Below, piece after piece: positions 16,962-25,006 of a stretch of 64,000 nt of DNA. The stretch comes from Planctomycetaceae bacterium. GTDB lineage: Bacteria > Planctomycetota > Planctomycetia > Pirellulales > Pirellulaceae. Location of the stretch: the NCBI GenBank assembly GCA_020638975.1, contig JACKHN010000004.1, positions 372,001 through 436,000 of the forward strand. Reading direction: 5' to 3'. Within the stretch, counting starts at the first letter, position 1. Each line of letters begins with the position of its first letter. Under the pieces are notes generated by a model, which was not told where the DNA came from, did no database searches, and saw nothing but the letters and a program-made list of their open reading frames with translations. A program made the translations under genes and the position numbers.

Positions 16962-17768
16962 ATGAAGTTGGTACGCGTAATCGACGAGCAAGGCTCGACA
17001 CACTATGGTTCGCAAGGCAAGGATGGGACGACGACACGCATTGAAGGTTGCATCTTCGGTGAGTACTCGGACACCGGCGAAGTAATCACCGTTGCAAAGC
17101 TACTTGCGCCCGTCCAACCCGCGGCGATCCTGTGCATTGGCTTGAACTATCGTAAGCACGCCGAGGAGGGTGGTGCCGCTATCCCGGAGCACCCGGTGCT
17201 GTTCATGAAGATGCCGAGCACCGTGCAAAATCCCGGTGATGCAATCCTGCTACCCAAGCAACTCGCCAGCACACAAGTCGACTATGAATGTGAACTGGCA
17301 GTCATCATCGGTAAAGAGTGCAAGAACGTTTCGCGTGAGAACGCGCTTGAGTATGTGCTCGGCTATACGTGCGCTAACGACGTGAGCGCCCGAGATTGGC
17401 AGCGAAATGGCGGCGGCGGGCAATGGTGTCGCGGAAAGACCTTCGACACGTTCTGTCCCCTCGGCCCCGTCTTAACGACGGCGGATGAGATTGTGAACCC
17501 CAACGCGTTGACTATCAAGACTGAATTGAACGGCGAGGTCATGCAAGATTGGAATACGGACGACATGATCTTTGACGTCCCCGCGCTCATAGCGTTCCTC
17601 AGCGGCAGCACGAAACTTGTACCAGGAACCGTGATTTTGACCGGCACACCACACGGCGTCGGGTTCGCGAGAAAGCCGCCGGTCTTCCTGAAGGATGGCG
17701 ACGAGGTCACGATCGAGATTGAGGCAATTGGGCGCTTGACGAATCCGGTGCAAGACGAGGCGACATAG
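16962..17768 (+). CDS. Fumarylacetoacetate hydrolase (FAH) family enzyme
   Basis: A 268-residue member of the FAH superfamily, whose members hydrolyse or decarboxylate beta-dicarbonyl acids with Mg or Mn. Diagnostic stretches are CIGLNYRKHAEEGG (catalytic His and Glu of the lid), VDYECELAVIIGKEC with the ExE metal ligands, VLGYTCANDVSARDWQ with the Asp ligand, and VILTGTPHGVGFARKP. Length is typical. Candidate reactions include 2-hydroxyhepta-2,4-diene-1,7-dioate isomerase or acylpyruvate hydrolase; sequence alone does not decide. ATG 16962 follows an AAAGGA site; the in-frame ATG at 16935 is less likely. Divergent from the SMP-30 gene, a pair often seen in sugar-acid catabolism. Confidence 0.9.
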   Translation: MKLVRVIDEQGSTHYGSQGKDGTTTRIEGCIFGEYSDTGEVITVAKLLAPVQPAAILCIGLNYRKHAEEGGAAIPEHPVLFMKMPSTVQNPGDAILLPKQLASTQVDYECELAVIIGKECKNVSRENALEYVLGYTCANDVSARDWQRNGGGGQWCRGKTFDTFCPLGPVLTTADEIVNPNALTIKTELNGEVMQDWNTDDMIFDVPALIAFLSGSTKLVPGTVILTGTPHGVGFARKPPVFLKDGDEVTIEIEAIGRLTNPVQDEAT

Positions 17769-17885
17769 TGCTTATTCCAAATCTGAAACTAAGGTAGTTC
17801 CTTGATCGTCCGACGGACGTGGGCGTCTGTCATGGACAGAAATGTCCGCCGGGAACGAGATGTGGTCGCATCGTTTCGTCGCGAC

Positions 17886-20800
17886 TCAATCCTTGTTGCT
17901 GAGCCAGCGTTCGAGTGATGGCCATTCGACGTCGATCCGCGTGTGCAGTCGGCCCGCAACTTTGGCAAGGTCGTTGCGGGTTCCAACGAGATGCGCGACG
18001 ACGTTTTGGAGCGGGACTCGCTGTGACTCACAACAAACGACGAGTGAGTCTTCGGTGCCGGCAATCATGCTCACGGAACCGCCCGCAGCTTCTTCGAACT
18101 GCTGACTCCAATTCGCTGGCCAGTCGGTAGCACATTCGGGGGCGACGAGCAGGTATCTGAATTCGCCGCCGCATTCGAGAAGTAGGGGCATCGCCGAACG
18201 CACTGTATCTGCGGCTGAATCGTTGTGTTCGCCTGAACGTTTGACGCCACCCTGAATCACTTTCGAAACTTGCATGCGTTTGATCACGTTACCGGCCAAG
18301 CGTTGTGCCGTCGTGCGCATCGTACTGACGAGATTCGTCCAAACATCCGAATTGGCGGTCAGGAGATCCGAGAGCGACATGTGTTTGCGAACGAGAGCAG
18401 GCGTCAACTCGCGATCGAGCTGTTTCGTCAATTCCAAATGATGTTCTCGCAACGAACGGATCAGTTCTTTATCCACTTCGGCCGGCGCCAATCGTGAATT
18501 ATCGAATTCGTTGCCAAGGTGTAAGATTCTGCGTGAGAACTCGCGCAGTTGATCTTCGCACAACAGGACTTCGGCCTTTAATCCGCGAATCAATTGCAAG
18601 ACGGCGTCCAGAGTGATTCGCTGCAATTCGGTCATGGCGTACTGGAGCACGACTTGCTCTTCGTCCATCGTGGTTAGGTCGGTCACGCGCTCCAAGGGGA
18701 TCGTCGCCTGCTGTACCTGCGACTCCAGTTCCGCGAGCAGGCCCTTGTACCACCGCACCGCATCTTGCGCGCCACGTACACGCGACTTAGGTGCATCGAC
18801 CAGGATAAAGAACCAATCGCGAAGTGTTTGCCGTTTTGTCGTCGTAACGTGCGCCACTTTGGCTTGAATGCTACTCTGCAAGGAGCTGCCCCCTTCGCTT
18901 TGGCCAACCAATTCGCACTTGACCGCGTTCTTTGCGGTCTCGATCTTCGATGTTGGATCGGTGCTGTGGCCCTGCGCTAACGCGACGTCGATCTGCCGCC
19001 GGAAGTAGGCCTCTGGCGAGTCGACCAACTTGCGTTCGACGATACCATTTACCCAAGTCAGTAACTTATCAAATCGCAGATCCATTCCGTTGGCAAACTT
19101 TCGAGCCAGGTTCTCAATTTCCGGGTCGATGGTCTGCGGCGAGCCTGGAGGTGCGGGCCCCGACAGACGCCCCGCCCAACGAGCGACCAGTGATTGGCAC
19201 AGCGAATTGGCTTCCTCACCAACGATCGCGTCGTTCGTGCCACCGACCTGCGCGAGCCCGAACGTCCGGACCATATCGGTCATTGACTTCCGGGGTTGGG
19301 AAGTGGGTGTCTTCGAACTATCTCGATTGTGAGCAAAGAATGCTGCAGCGGAAGTAACGGAGTTCTGATAGAGATACTCGCCAATGCGAGCCGCACCGCT
19401 GGCGAATTCCTCCTCATTCAACTCGTCGCCGAGATGCGTCACGTAGGTGTGTCGAAAGGGAGCACTGTTGCCGACTCGCGGTGGGAGCTTGCATGCTGGT
19501 TCACCGGGATAGCCGGCGGGCGATGAATAGTGATGCAATTCCGTGAGCAAGCTCAAACTGTTCGCGAGCGACAAGTCGCGTTGATTCGTGCGTCGCGAAG
19601 TCGAATGCACCAGCACGCCATGCAACTGTTCGTCCGAAATGTGCAACTCTTCGAGCATCGTACGAATCAAGTATCCGAAGTCGAGCACGAGTCCGCTGCC
19701 GACTCCGCCGGCCATCGACGCGACAACGAAGATGCGTGGCGGTGCTTTGACAAAGTGCAGGCCGGTTGAACTCGATGACGATGCCAGCGACTCTTCCGCG
19801 ATAACGCTGGTCAACGCATGATGCAGTACATTCGCAATGGCTTCAAAGTGATCGACCAGCGCCAGACGGCCCAGCGGGCGTATTCCTTCCGTGGTCAGCG
19901 AGCGGGGTATGTTGAACAACCAGCGACGATTCAGCCACTCGAGCAATGAACTTGCGTCACTCCGATACTCCTGCGGCTGCCGCAATGTGAGAGGGACGAG
20001 TTGGCTGGAACGCAATGCGGTCGATCGTTCACCGCGAGCGGCGTCGTGCAAGGCCGAGGCATCGGTGTCGAACAACAACATCTGCAAGGACGGAATGTCA
20101 TCCACGTTGCCAAACCGTTCGCACAAGCGGGCACGCAGGGATCGCAACACGACCGATCCGGTGCCACCAATGCCGATGAACACGGTAGGGTGGCATTCGG
20201 CGCCGCTGTTACTGGCCACGTCGAGCGGGGGGAGACGGAGAAGTTCATTTGAAACGGGATAGGCGACCCGCGTATGTTCTTCGTCGACATTAATCGCGAG
20301 GACGTCTTTGGATTCAGCTTCGGGCGTAATACGAGTCGATTCGACGATTGGTCGGCGAACACGACTGGCCGCCTTCGGCGCTTCGGTCAAACTATCTATT
20401 AACGCTCGACATGATGGAAAGCGGCGGTCAGGATCTTTCGCGAGTGCTCGTGCGATGACGGCTTGATCAGTTTTGGGAAGCGGAGCGAGGCAAGGGCTGC
20501 TGTGTAGATGTTGAGCCGCGAGTTGTGCGACCGTCCGCCCGGCAAACGCTGGCTCGCCGGTCAAGAGCTCTTGATATACCATGGCGAGACTGTATTGGTC
20601 GCTATTGCGATTTGGTCGACCATCAAAGACTTCTGGAGGTGCGTACAAAGGCGTCAGACCACCAACCAGCGATTCGCTACGATCTCCTAAATCTTTGACC
20701 AATCCAAAATCGGCGACTTTGACTCGATTGGCGATCAGCAGCAGGTTCTCGGGTTTGACGTCGAGGTGCTGAAGCGAGTGTTCTTCGTACAGGAAGTCGA

Positions 20801-21194
20801 GAGCATCTGCGACATCACGGAGATAAGAGAGCAACTCGCCACGGGGAATCCCGCGCTGACCCTCTTTGACATATTTGTCAAAGCGTTCCTTGAGACTGCC
20901 CTGAGCCAGTTCCATCACGATGATCAAGTGCTCGTTGACCATCTCGATCCGTTCGAGCGACAACAGCAACGGATGCTGGACTTGCTTGATGCGACTGAGC
21001 GCTTTCAACTCGCGTTCAGCTCGCCCGGCCTTCAGGGGGCCGTAAACGATCTTGACCGCTTTCGACAATCCTCCAGGCGCGTCGGCCCGCCACACTTCGC
21101 CATAACCGCCGGCACCGATTCGCTCGCGCAGGATGTACCCTGGGATCGGTTCCCGCAAGTTGAAAGCTTTCGGCGCTGTGGCGAGTGTATCCAT
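17886..21194 (-). CDS. Serine/threonine kinase fused to a tubulin/FtsZ-like domain
   Basis: An 1102-residue fusion. Residues about 17-275 are a Hanks-type kinase: P-loop GAGGYGEV (28-35), Lys48 in AVKIV, HLDVKPEN (143-150, Leu replacing the usual Arg of HRD), DFG (162-164) and APPE. A linker leads to a tubulin-like GTPase region (Pfam Tubulin_2 type): PTVFIGIGGTGSVVLRSL with GIGGTGS at 341-347, and the nucleotide-binding glycine loop MAGGVGSG near 494-501, followed by HSTSRRTNQRDLSLANSL. The last 500 residues are helical with likely coiled coils and no recognised domain. No membrane segment is evident, so it is probably cytoplasmic. It begins 30 bases after the AAA+ gene, same strand, so the two should be one operon. 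Loss of the HRD Arg suggests activation-loop-independent regulation. Role unknown. Confidence 0.8.
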   Translation of the reverse strand: MDTLATAPKAFNLREPIPGYILRERIGAGGYGEVWRADAPGGLSKAVKIVYGPLKAGRAERELKALSRIKQVQHPLLLSLERIEMVNEHLIIVMELAQGSLKERFDKYVKEGQRGIPRGELLSYLRDVADALDFLYEEHSLQHLDVKPENLLLIANRVKVADFGLVKDLGDRSESLVGGLTPLYAPPEVFDGRPNRNSDQYSLAMVYQELLTGEPAFAGRTVAQLAAQHLHSSPCLAPLPKTDQAVIARALAKDPDRRFPSCRALIDSLTEAPKAASRVRRPIVESTRITPEAESKDVLAINVDEEHTRVAYPVSNELLRLPPLDVASNSGAECHPTVFIGIGGTGSVVLRSLRARLCERFGNVDDIPSLQMLLFDTDASALHDAARGERSTALRSSQLVPLTLRQPQEYRSDASSLLEWLNRRWLFNIPRSLTTEGIRPLGRLALVDHFEAIANVLHHALTSVIAEESLASSSSSTGLHFVKAPPRIFVVASMAGGVGSGLVLDFGYLIRTMLEELHISDEQLHGVLVHSTSRRTNQRDLSLANSLSLLTELHHYSSPAGYPGEPACKLPPRVGNSAPFRHTYVTHLGDELNEEEFASGAARIGEYLYQNSVTSAAAFFAHNRDSSKTPTSQPRKSMTDMVRTFGLAQVGGTNDAIVGEEANSLCQSLVARWAGRLSGPAPPGSPQTIDPEIENLARKFANGMDLRFDKLLTWVNGIVERKLVDSPEAYFRRQIDVALAQGHSTDPTSKIETAKNAVKCELVGQSEGGSSLQSSIQAKVAHVTTTKRQTLRDWFFILVDAPKSRVRGAQDAVRWYKGLLAELESQVQQATIPLERVTDLTTMDEEQVVLQYAMTELQRITLDAVLQLIRGLKAEVLLCEDQLREFSRRILHLGNEFDNSRLAPAEVDKELIRSLREHHLELTKQLDRELTPALVRKHMSLSDLLTANSDVWTNLVSTMRTTAQRLAGNVIKRMQVSKVIQGGVKRSGEHNDSAADTVRSAMPLLLECGGEFRYLLVAPECATDWPANWSQQFEEAAGGSVSMIAGTEDSLVVCCESQRVPLQNVVAHLVGTRNDLAKVAGRLHTRIDVEWPSLERWLSNKD

Positions 21195-21224
21195 CGCTTT
21201 GTCACCCAGAGATCGTGTGCGAGG

Positions 21225-22547
21225 CTAAGACTTCAAAACTTTGGCGAAGTAGGTGCCTACGACTCGATCGAGGTATTCCGTTTTCAGTTCGAGTGGCAAA
21301 TCGTGATAGGCACAGTAGCTTCGAATCTGCTTCATCAGATCACGAGGGTGACATCGGCGCAGGCCCCGACTATGCGGGCGATAGTGCGTCGCGAGCAAGT
21401 AAGCAACTGAATCCGCGTTGTACGTGCACCCGAATTCGTCGGCGTACATTCGGAACAGGTCTTCAAACTCCTGCTCGTCGGGGTCGCCAACTTCGATCTT
21501 GTACGGAATGCGTCGCATGAAGGCTTCGTCAACCAACTCCGATGGCTCCAGGTTTGTCGAGAAGATTATCAGCTGGTCGAAGGGCACTTGAATCTTCTTT
21601 CCGGTACCAAGCGTCAGGAAGTCCTGTCGGCTTTCCAGCGGGATGATCCAGCGATTGAGCAATTCTTTCGGCGCGATTTGTTGACGGCCAAAGTCGTCAA
21701 TCAGCAAGCAACCTCCGTTACTCTTCAGTTGCAACGGAGCCTCGCTGACGTTGGTCCGCGGGTCATGGCGTATGTCGAGGCTGTCCATCGTCAGTTCGCC
21801 GCCGACAATCACGGTAGGTCTACGGACCTTGATCCAACGCCGATCGCCTTCGCTCGTTTTGACGATGCCGCGTTTACGGCCTTCGACGGACTGGTGATAG
21901 GAAGGATCGTACAGCTTGATAATCTGACCACTATCGATGATGGCATGCGGAATCCAGATCTCCTGTCCGAAACAGGAAGTCATGCGTTGCGCGAGCGTCG
22001 ACTTTCCATTTCCAGGTGACCCATACAAGAACATACCAGCACCCGAGTTCACAGCTGGACCAAGCATATCGAAGAGTTCTGGGTCGATCGTTATTCCATG
22101 AAATGCGTGTTCAAGCTCCTCGCGTCGGGGCGACTCAGCGGTAATCGACTGGGCATCGACAGAGATTACATAATCCATCAACGGCACCGGAGCCGGGCCG
22201 ACGTAAGCGGATGCCTTCGTGGCGTTCTGCGCGTGCCGACTGCCTTGATCGGTTAGCGTGTAATAGTAATCGCCGAAAGGTGCTGATCCGGTATGAACGA
22301 GTAACTGCCGAGTACGAAGCGAACCGAACACTTCTTCCAAGATTCCAAAGGGCAAGCACAGATGATCGGAGATGTTGCGACCACTGCTGGTGCCCGTGAT
22401 AGCGATCGACTTGAGGATCATTCCTTCAACAAAGGCGACCGGCAATCCCGTCTCTTTCAGCGTTCGCGGTTCGACCGGGAGAAAAGCGTCTTCCGCGAGC
22501 AAAGTGGCGAGTAGATCACCTTCAATTTCAAGTGTTTCCGTTACCAT
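21225..22547 (-). CDS. AAA+ ATPase with N-terminal helical/winged-helix-like region
   Basis: A 440-residue predicted ATPase. The first 130 residues contain a compact region (ILKSIAITGTSSGRNISDHL, then LRTRQLLVHTG and YYYTLTDQGSRHA) that looks like a winged-helix fold. The AAA+ core has Walker A GSPGNGKST (176-184), Walker B LLIDDFG (281-287), a sensor-1 type IIFSTNLEP and an arginine-rich RRIPYKIEV box. A C-terminal helical lid includes HSRGLRRCHPRDLMKQI. It resembles planctomycete and myxobacterial ATPases annotated as predicted ATPase with chaperone activity. First gene of the operon with the kinase-tubulin protein 30 bases downstream, suggesting they act on one complex or that the ATPase remodels the tubulin-like polymer. 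That link is inference. Confidence 0.85.
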   Translation of the reverse strand: MVTETLEIEGDLLATLLAEDAFLPVEPRTLKETGLPVAFVEGMILKSIAITGTSSGRNISDHLCLPFGILEEVFGSLRTRQLLVHTGSAPFGDYYYTLTDQGSRHAQNATKASAYVGPAPVPLMDYVISVDAQSITAESPRREELEHAFHGITIDPELFDMLGPAVNSGAGMFLYGSPGNGKSTLAQRMTSCFGQEIWIPHAIIDSGQIIKLYDPSYHQSVEGRKRGIVKTSEGDRRWIKVRRPTVIVGGELTMDSLDIRHDPRTNVSEAPLQLKSNGGCLLIDDFGRQQIAPKELLNRWIIPLESRQDFLTLGTGKKIQVPFDQLIIFSTNLEPSELVDEAFMRRIPYKIEVGDPDEQEFEDLFRMYADEFGCTYNADSVAYLLATHYRPHSRGLRRCHPRDLMKQIRSYCAYHDLPLELKTEYLDRVVGTYFAKVLKS

Positions 22548-22841
22548 GATTGCCTCTCGTCACTCAACTATTGCCTGGAAAAGATGCCTTGCGGGCAACG
22601 ATAAGCGCAGAGCGCAGCATCTTGCCTCACGCAATCGTAGGTCATAGCTATTCGCGTGGAGCAACTTGCGTTGGTAGCGATTCTAATTCCTCGCGACGTC
22701 ATGCGTCTGACCCGCATAATCGGCCCAACGGGAGCGAATATCGTCGGGGCAAAGTTCCGTTCACCCCTGGGCAAGTTGCCGTGTTTTTAGCCCACGTTTC
22801 ATTCTGCGTGACCTAGACTATTGCTGAACCGGAGTATTGAT
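22548..22841. promoter_or_regulatory. Divergent promoter region of the signalling module
   Basis: A 294-base gap between the AAA+ gene (minus strand) and the FHA-EAL gene (plus strand). Both promoters must lie here. No clear consensus, repeat or short gene is seen. GGAG lies 7 bases before the ATG at 22842, which decides that start over a TTG at 22821. Confidence 0.5.
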
Positions 22842-23963
22842 ATGCCTTTATTGGCCCCCCCACATTCAATTCCACACACCTGCGTCCCTTCGGCGGCGTT
22901 ATGGTTTCTCGTTGGGCATTTGAATCCTACAGGCCACAACGGCGAACAAGTCCATATTCCGATTAACGCAAAAAACTTCTCGGTGGGACGTCGCCCCGAT
23001 TCGTCCTTGTGCCTACCCTTTCGGACCGTATCAAGTAACCACGCCGAGTTCGTGTCGGATCACGGGAAACTGATTTTGAGGGATCTTGGCAGCACCAACG
23101 GCACGTATGTGAACGGAAATCGTCTGTACGGCGAAACGGAACTCAACCAAGACGACATCGTCCAGTTTGCAGACGTCGCGTTACGGTTACAACGACAGTC
23201 CAGTGCGGTCACCTCGGCGACGCTGCAAGAAGACGTTTACGACCAGGCACTGGCGCTGGTCCAGTTCGACAAGCTGATGAACGAGCGTCAAGTCACGCCG
23301 TACTATCAACCCATTGTCGATTTCGCGAGCGGCGAGACGATCGCCTACGAAGTCTTGGGCCGCAGTCGCTTATACGGTATCGAAACTCCCGGCGCAATGT
23401 TTCGGGCCGCGGCAAAGCTGAACCTCGAAGTACAACTGAGTAACATGCTGCGCTGGGAAGGTGTGTTACAGAGCTCCTGTTTCGCGACGCCTCCGCACTT
23501 GTTTGTGAACACACATCCCCGCGAATTGAACGAAGACGGTCTGATTGAAGCGATGCGAGCGGTGCGTGAGACCCGTCCGCTGCAGCCACTGACGCTGGAA
23601 ATCCATGAAGGCGCCGTAACCAACGTCAAACAAATGTTCGAGATCCGCGAAGCTCTGGCTGACCTTGATGTACGCCTTGCGTTTGACGACTTTGGAGCTG
23701 GTCAGGCACGACTCGTCGAGTTGGTCAATGTCAAACCTGACTATTTGAAATTCGATATCGCTTTAATTCGAGACCTCGATCAGGCGTCGCCTCAGAAGCA
23801 GCAGATGATCTCGTCGCTCGTCAGAATGGTCCGTGACATCGGTATCGTGCCTCTCGCGGAAGGCATCGAACGCGAGGAGGAGTCCCAGGTCTGCCGCGAT
23901 CTTGGGTTCGACTTGGGGCAGGGCTACTTCTATGGCAAGCCCGCTCCGGGAACGTGCTTCTAG
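22842..23963 (+). CDS. FHA-EAL protein (predicted phosphopeptide-responsive c-di-GMP phosphodiesterase)
   Basis: A 373-residue cytoplasmic protein. Residues about 22-118 form an FHA domain with GRRPDSSLCLP, VSSNHAEF and LGSTNGTYVNG, the full phosphothreonine-binding set (Arg, Ser, His, Asn). Residues about 150-373 form an EAL domain: YEVLGRSR in place of EALxR, VNTHPREL, LEIHEG, AFDDFGAG, YLKFDI, LAEGIE and GQGYFYGKP. The Glu, Asn, Glu, Asp-Asp, Lys, Glu and Gln positions needed for metal binding and c-di-GMP hydrolysis all look present, so it may be active. Divergent from the AAA+/kinase-tubulin operon, it is a natural reader of that kinase's phosphothreonines, though this is inferred. The stop codon abuts a family-A repeat. 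Confidence 0.88.
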   Translation: MPLLAPPHSIPHTCVPSAALWFLVGHLNPTGHNGEQVHIPINAKNFSVGRRPDSSLCLPFRTVSSNHAEFVSDHGKLILRDLGSTNGTYVNGNRLYGETELNQDDIVQFADVALRLQRQSSAVTSATLQEDVYDQALALVQFDKLMNERQVTPYYQPIVDFASGETIAYEVLGRSRLYGIETPGAMFRAAAKLNLEVQLSNMLRWEGVLQSSCFATPPHLFVNTHPRELNEDGLIEAMRAVRETRPLQPLTLEIHEGAVTNVKQMFEIREALADLDVRLAFDDFGAGQARLVELVNVKPDYLKFDIALIRDLDQASPQKQQMISSLVRMVRDIGIVPLAEGIEREEESQVCRDLGFDLGQGYFYGKPAPGTCF

Positions 23964-24035
23964 TGCGAGTCGCACGGACGTGTAGCGGCTGTGGCGGTCA
24001 AACTTCCGGTAACTCTTGACGAAACAACGGTACAC
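23963..24035 (-). repeat. Dispersed repeat family A, full copy (inverted)
   Basis: About 73 bases matching, in reverse complement, the copy at 30943-31015 and the truncated copy at 14571-14619. Its first bases GTGCGAGTCGCAC form a small palindrome immediately at the FHA-EAL stop codon; the other end reads CGTTGTTTCGTCAAGAGT on the minus strand. Confidence 0.75.
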
Positions 24036-24055
24036 TTATCCAACGACCGCTCTAA

Positions 24056-24369
24056 GAGCCAGGGCTTTTAACATGTTTCGACCGACCATTGAGTGGTGGT
24101 TGTGCTGGGAGAATAAGCCCGATAGAGCTGACACAACCCTTGCCGGGGGCTGTAAAGCGCTGTAAGGCCCCGGTTGCTAACACCCAACTCGGCCAAGCCC
24201 CGATAGGGGCGACACAGGTGGTGTGCGGTGTGAAGTGTGTCGCCCCTATCGGGGCTTTCAGCACCTATCGCAAGTGATTCCGGGGCTTTACAGCCCCGGC
24301 AGAGGTTGTTGCGACCCTCCGGGCCGGTGATACTATGCCCGTCTCCAAAGATGTTAAAAGCCCTGGCTC
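24056..24369. repeat. 314-bp nested inverted-repeat element (MITE-like)
   Basis: A perfect 19-bp terminal inverted repeat, GAGCCAGGGCTTTTAACAT at 24056-24074 and its complement at 24351-24369, encloses two more pairs: a perfect 21-bp pair at 24195-24215 and 24237-24257 (core GCCCCGATAGGGGCGACAC), and an imperfect pair at about 24136-24174 and 24280-24310 built on GCCGGGGCTGTAAAGC. No gene lies inside. The nested symmetry would fold as one long cruciform or RNA stem. It looks like a non-autonomous mobile element or a stack of such elements. Confidence 0.75.
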
Positions 24370-24384
24370 GAAGGGCCGTATTCT

Positions 24385-24904
24385 TTACGGTTCACTTCGC
24401 GGTTCAACGCCGAGCAAATGCCGCACGAAGAAGTCGCGGCGACGACGGGTGCCATAACGGCTCTCGGCAATGCCGTGTCCGCCGCTCGGCACAACCAGCA
24501 GATCGAAGTCTTTGTCCGCTTCAATCAACGCATTGACGACTTGCATGTCGGCCTTCCGTGAACTCGATCGTCTCGAACGGAAGGCGTTCCCCGCGAACTT
24601 CCCTCTCAGCAGCCTCGGCAAGCGACTGGGCAAGACGTTCGTGGTCGAAGGCTAACTCACGAGTGCCTGCCTTCGCATCGACAAAAACAAACTCCAGCTT
24701 GTCTTCAGGCAGAGCGTTGCGATACCAGAAGCGGCGATTCTTGTCGAACCAATGAGGTTCCACTTCATCCTTGAACACTTTGCCGGAAGTCATCGCACGC
24801 AGATTGTCCGCTCGTTCGTAATCCGATTGGGTGCCCTGCGACCGGGCAACGGCAGACGGCAGAATAAACAGCAACGACAGCAGCAAGTGAGAAGGTGTCT
24901 TCAT
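24385..24904 (-). pseudogene. Dipeptidyl-peptidase IV-type (S9) gene remnant
   Basis: From ATG 24904 the minus strand gives a signal peptide (MKTPSHLLLSLLFILPSAVA) and about 110 residues (RAMTSGKVFKDEVEPHWF, then NRRFWYRNALPEDKLEFVFV) that match the N-terminus of secreted DPP-IV-like peptidases. Near 24550 the frame changes; the other frame ends ADMQVVNALIEADKDFDLLV, then PSGGHG, YGTRRRRDFFVRHLLG, which is the extreme C-terminus of the S9 catalytic domain with the triad His (GGHG), stopping at 24385. Normal members exceed 700 residues, so some 500 codons including the catalytic Ser and Asp have been lost by internal deletion with a frameshift. Not functional as a peptidase; a secreted 127-residue product could still be made. 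Confidence 0.75.
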
Positions 24905-25006
24905 CGAGAGTGATCCCGCAGCGAAACTGGACGGTTAGTTCAGCTCTCGATTGTAGTCAGAGGTCCTGCAGGCTGCTGAAGAGATGCAGCCGATTGGTCG
25001 ACTCGC

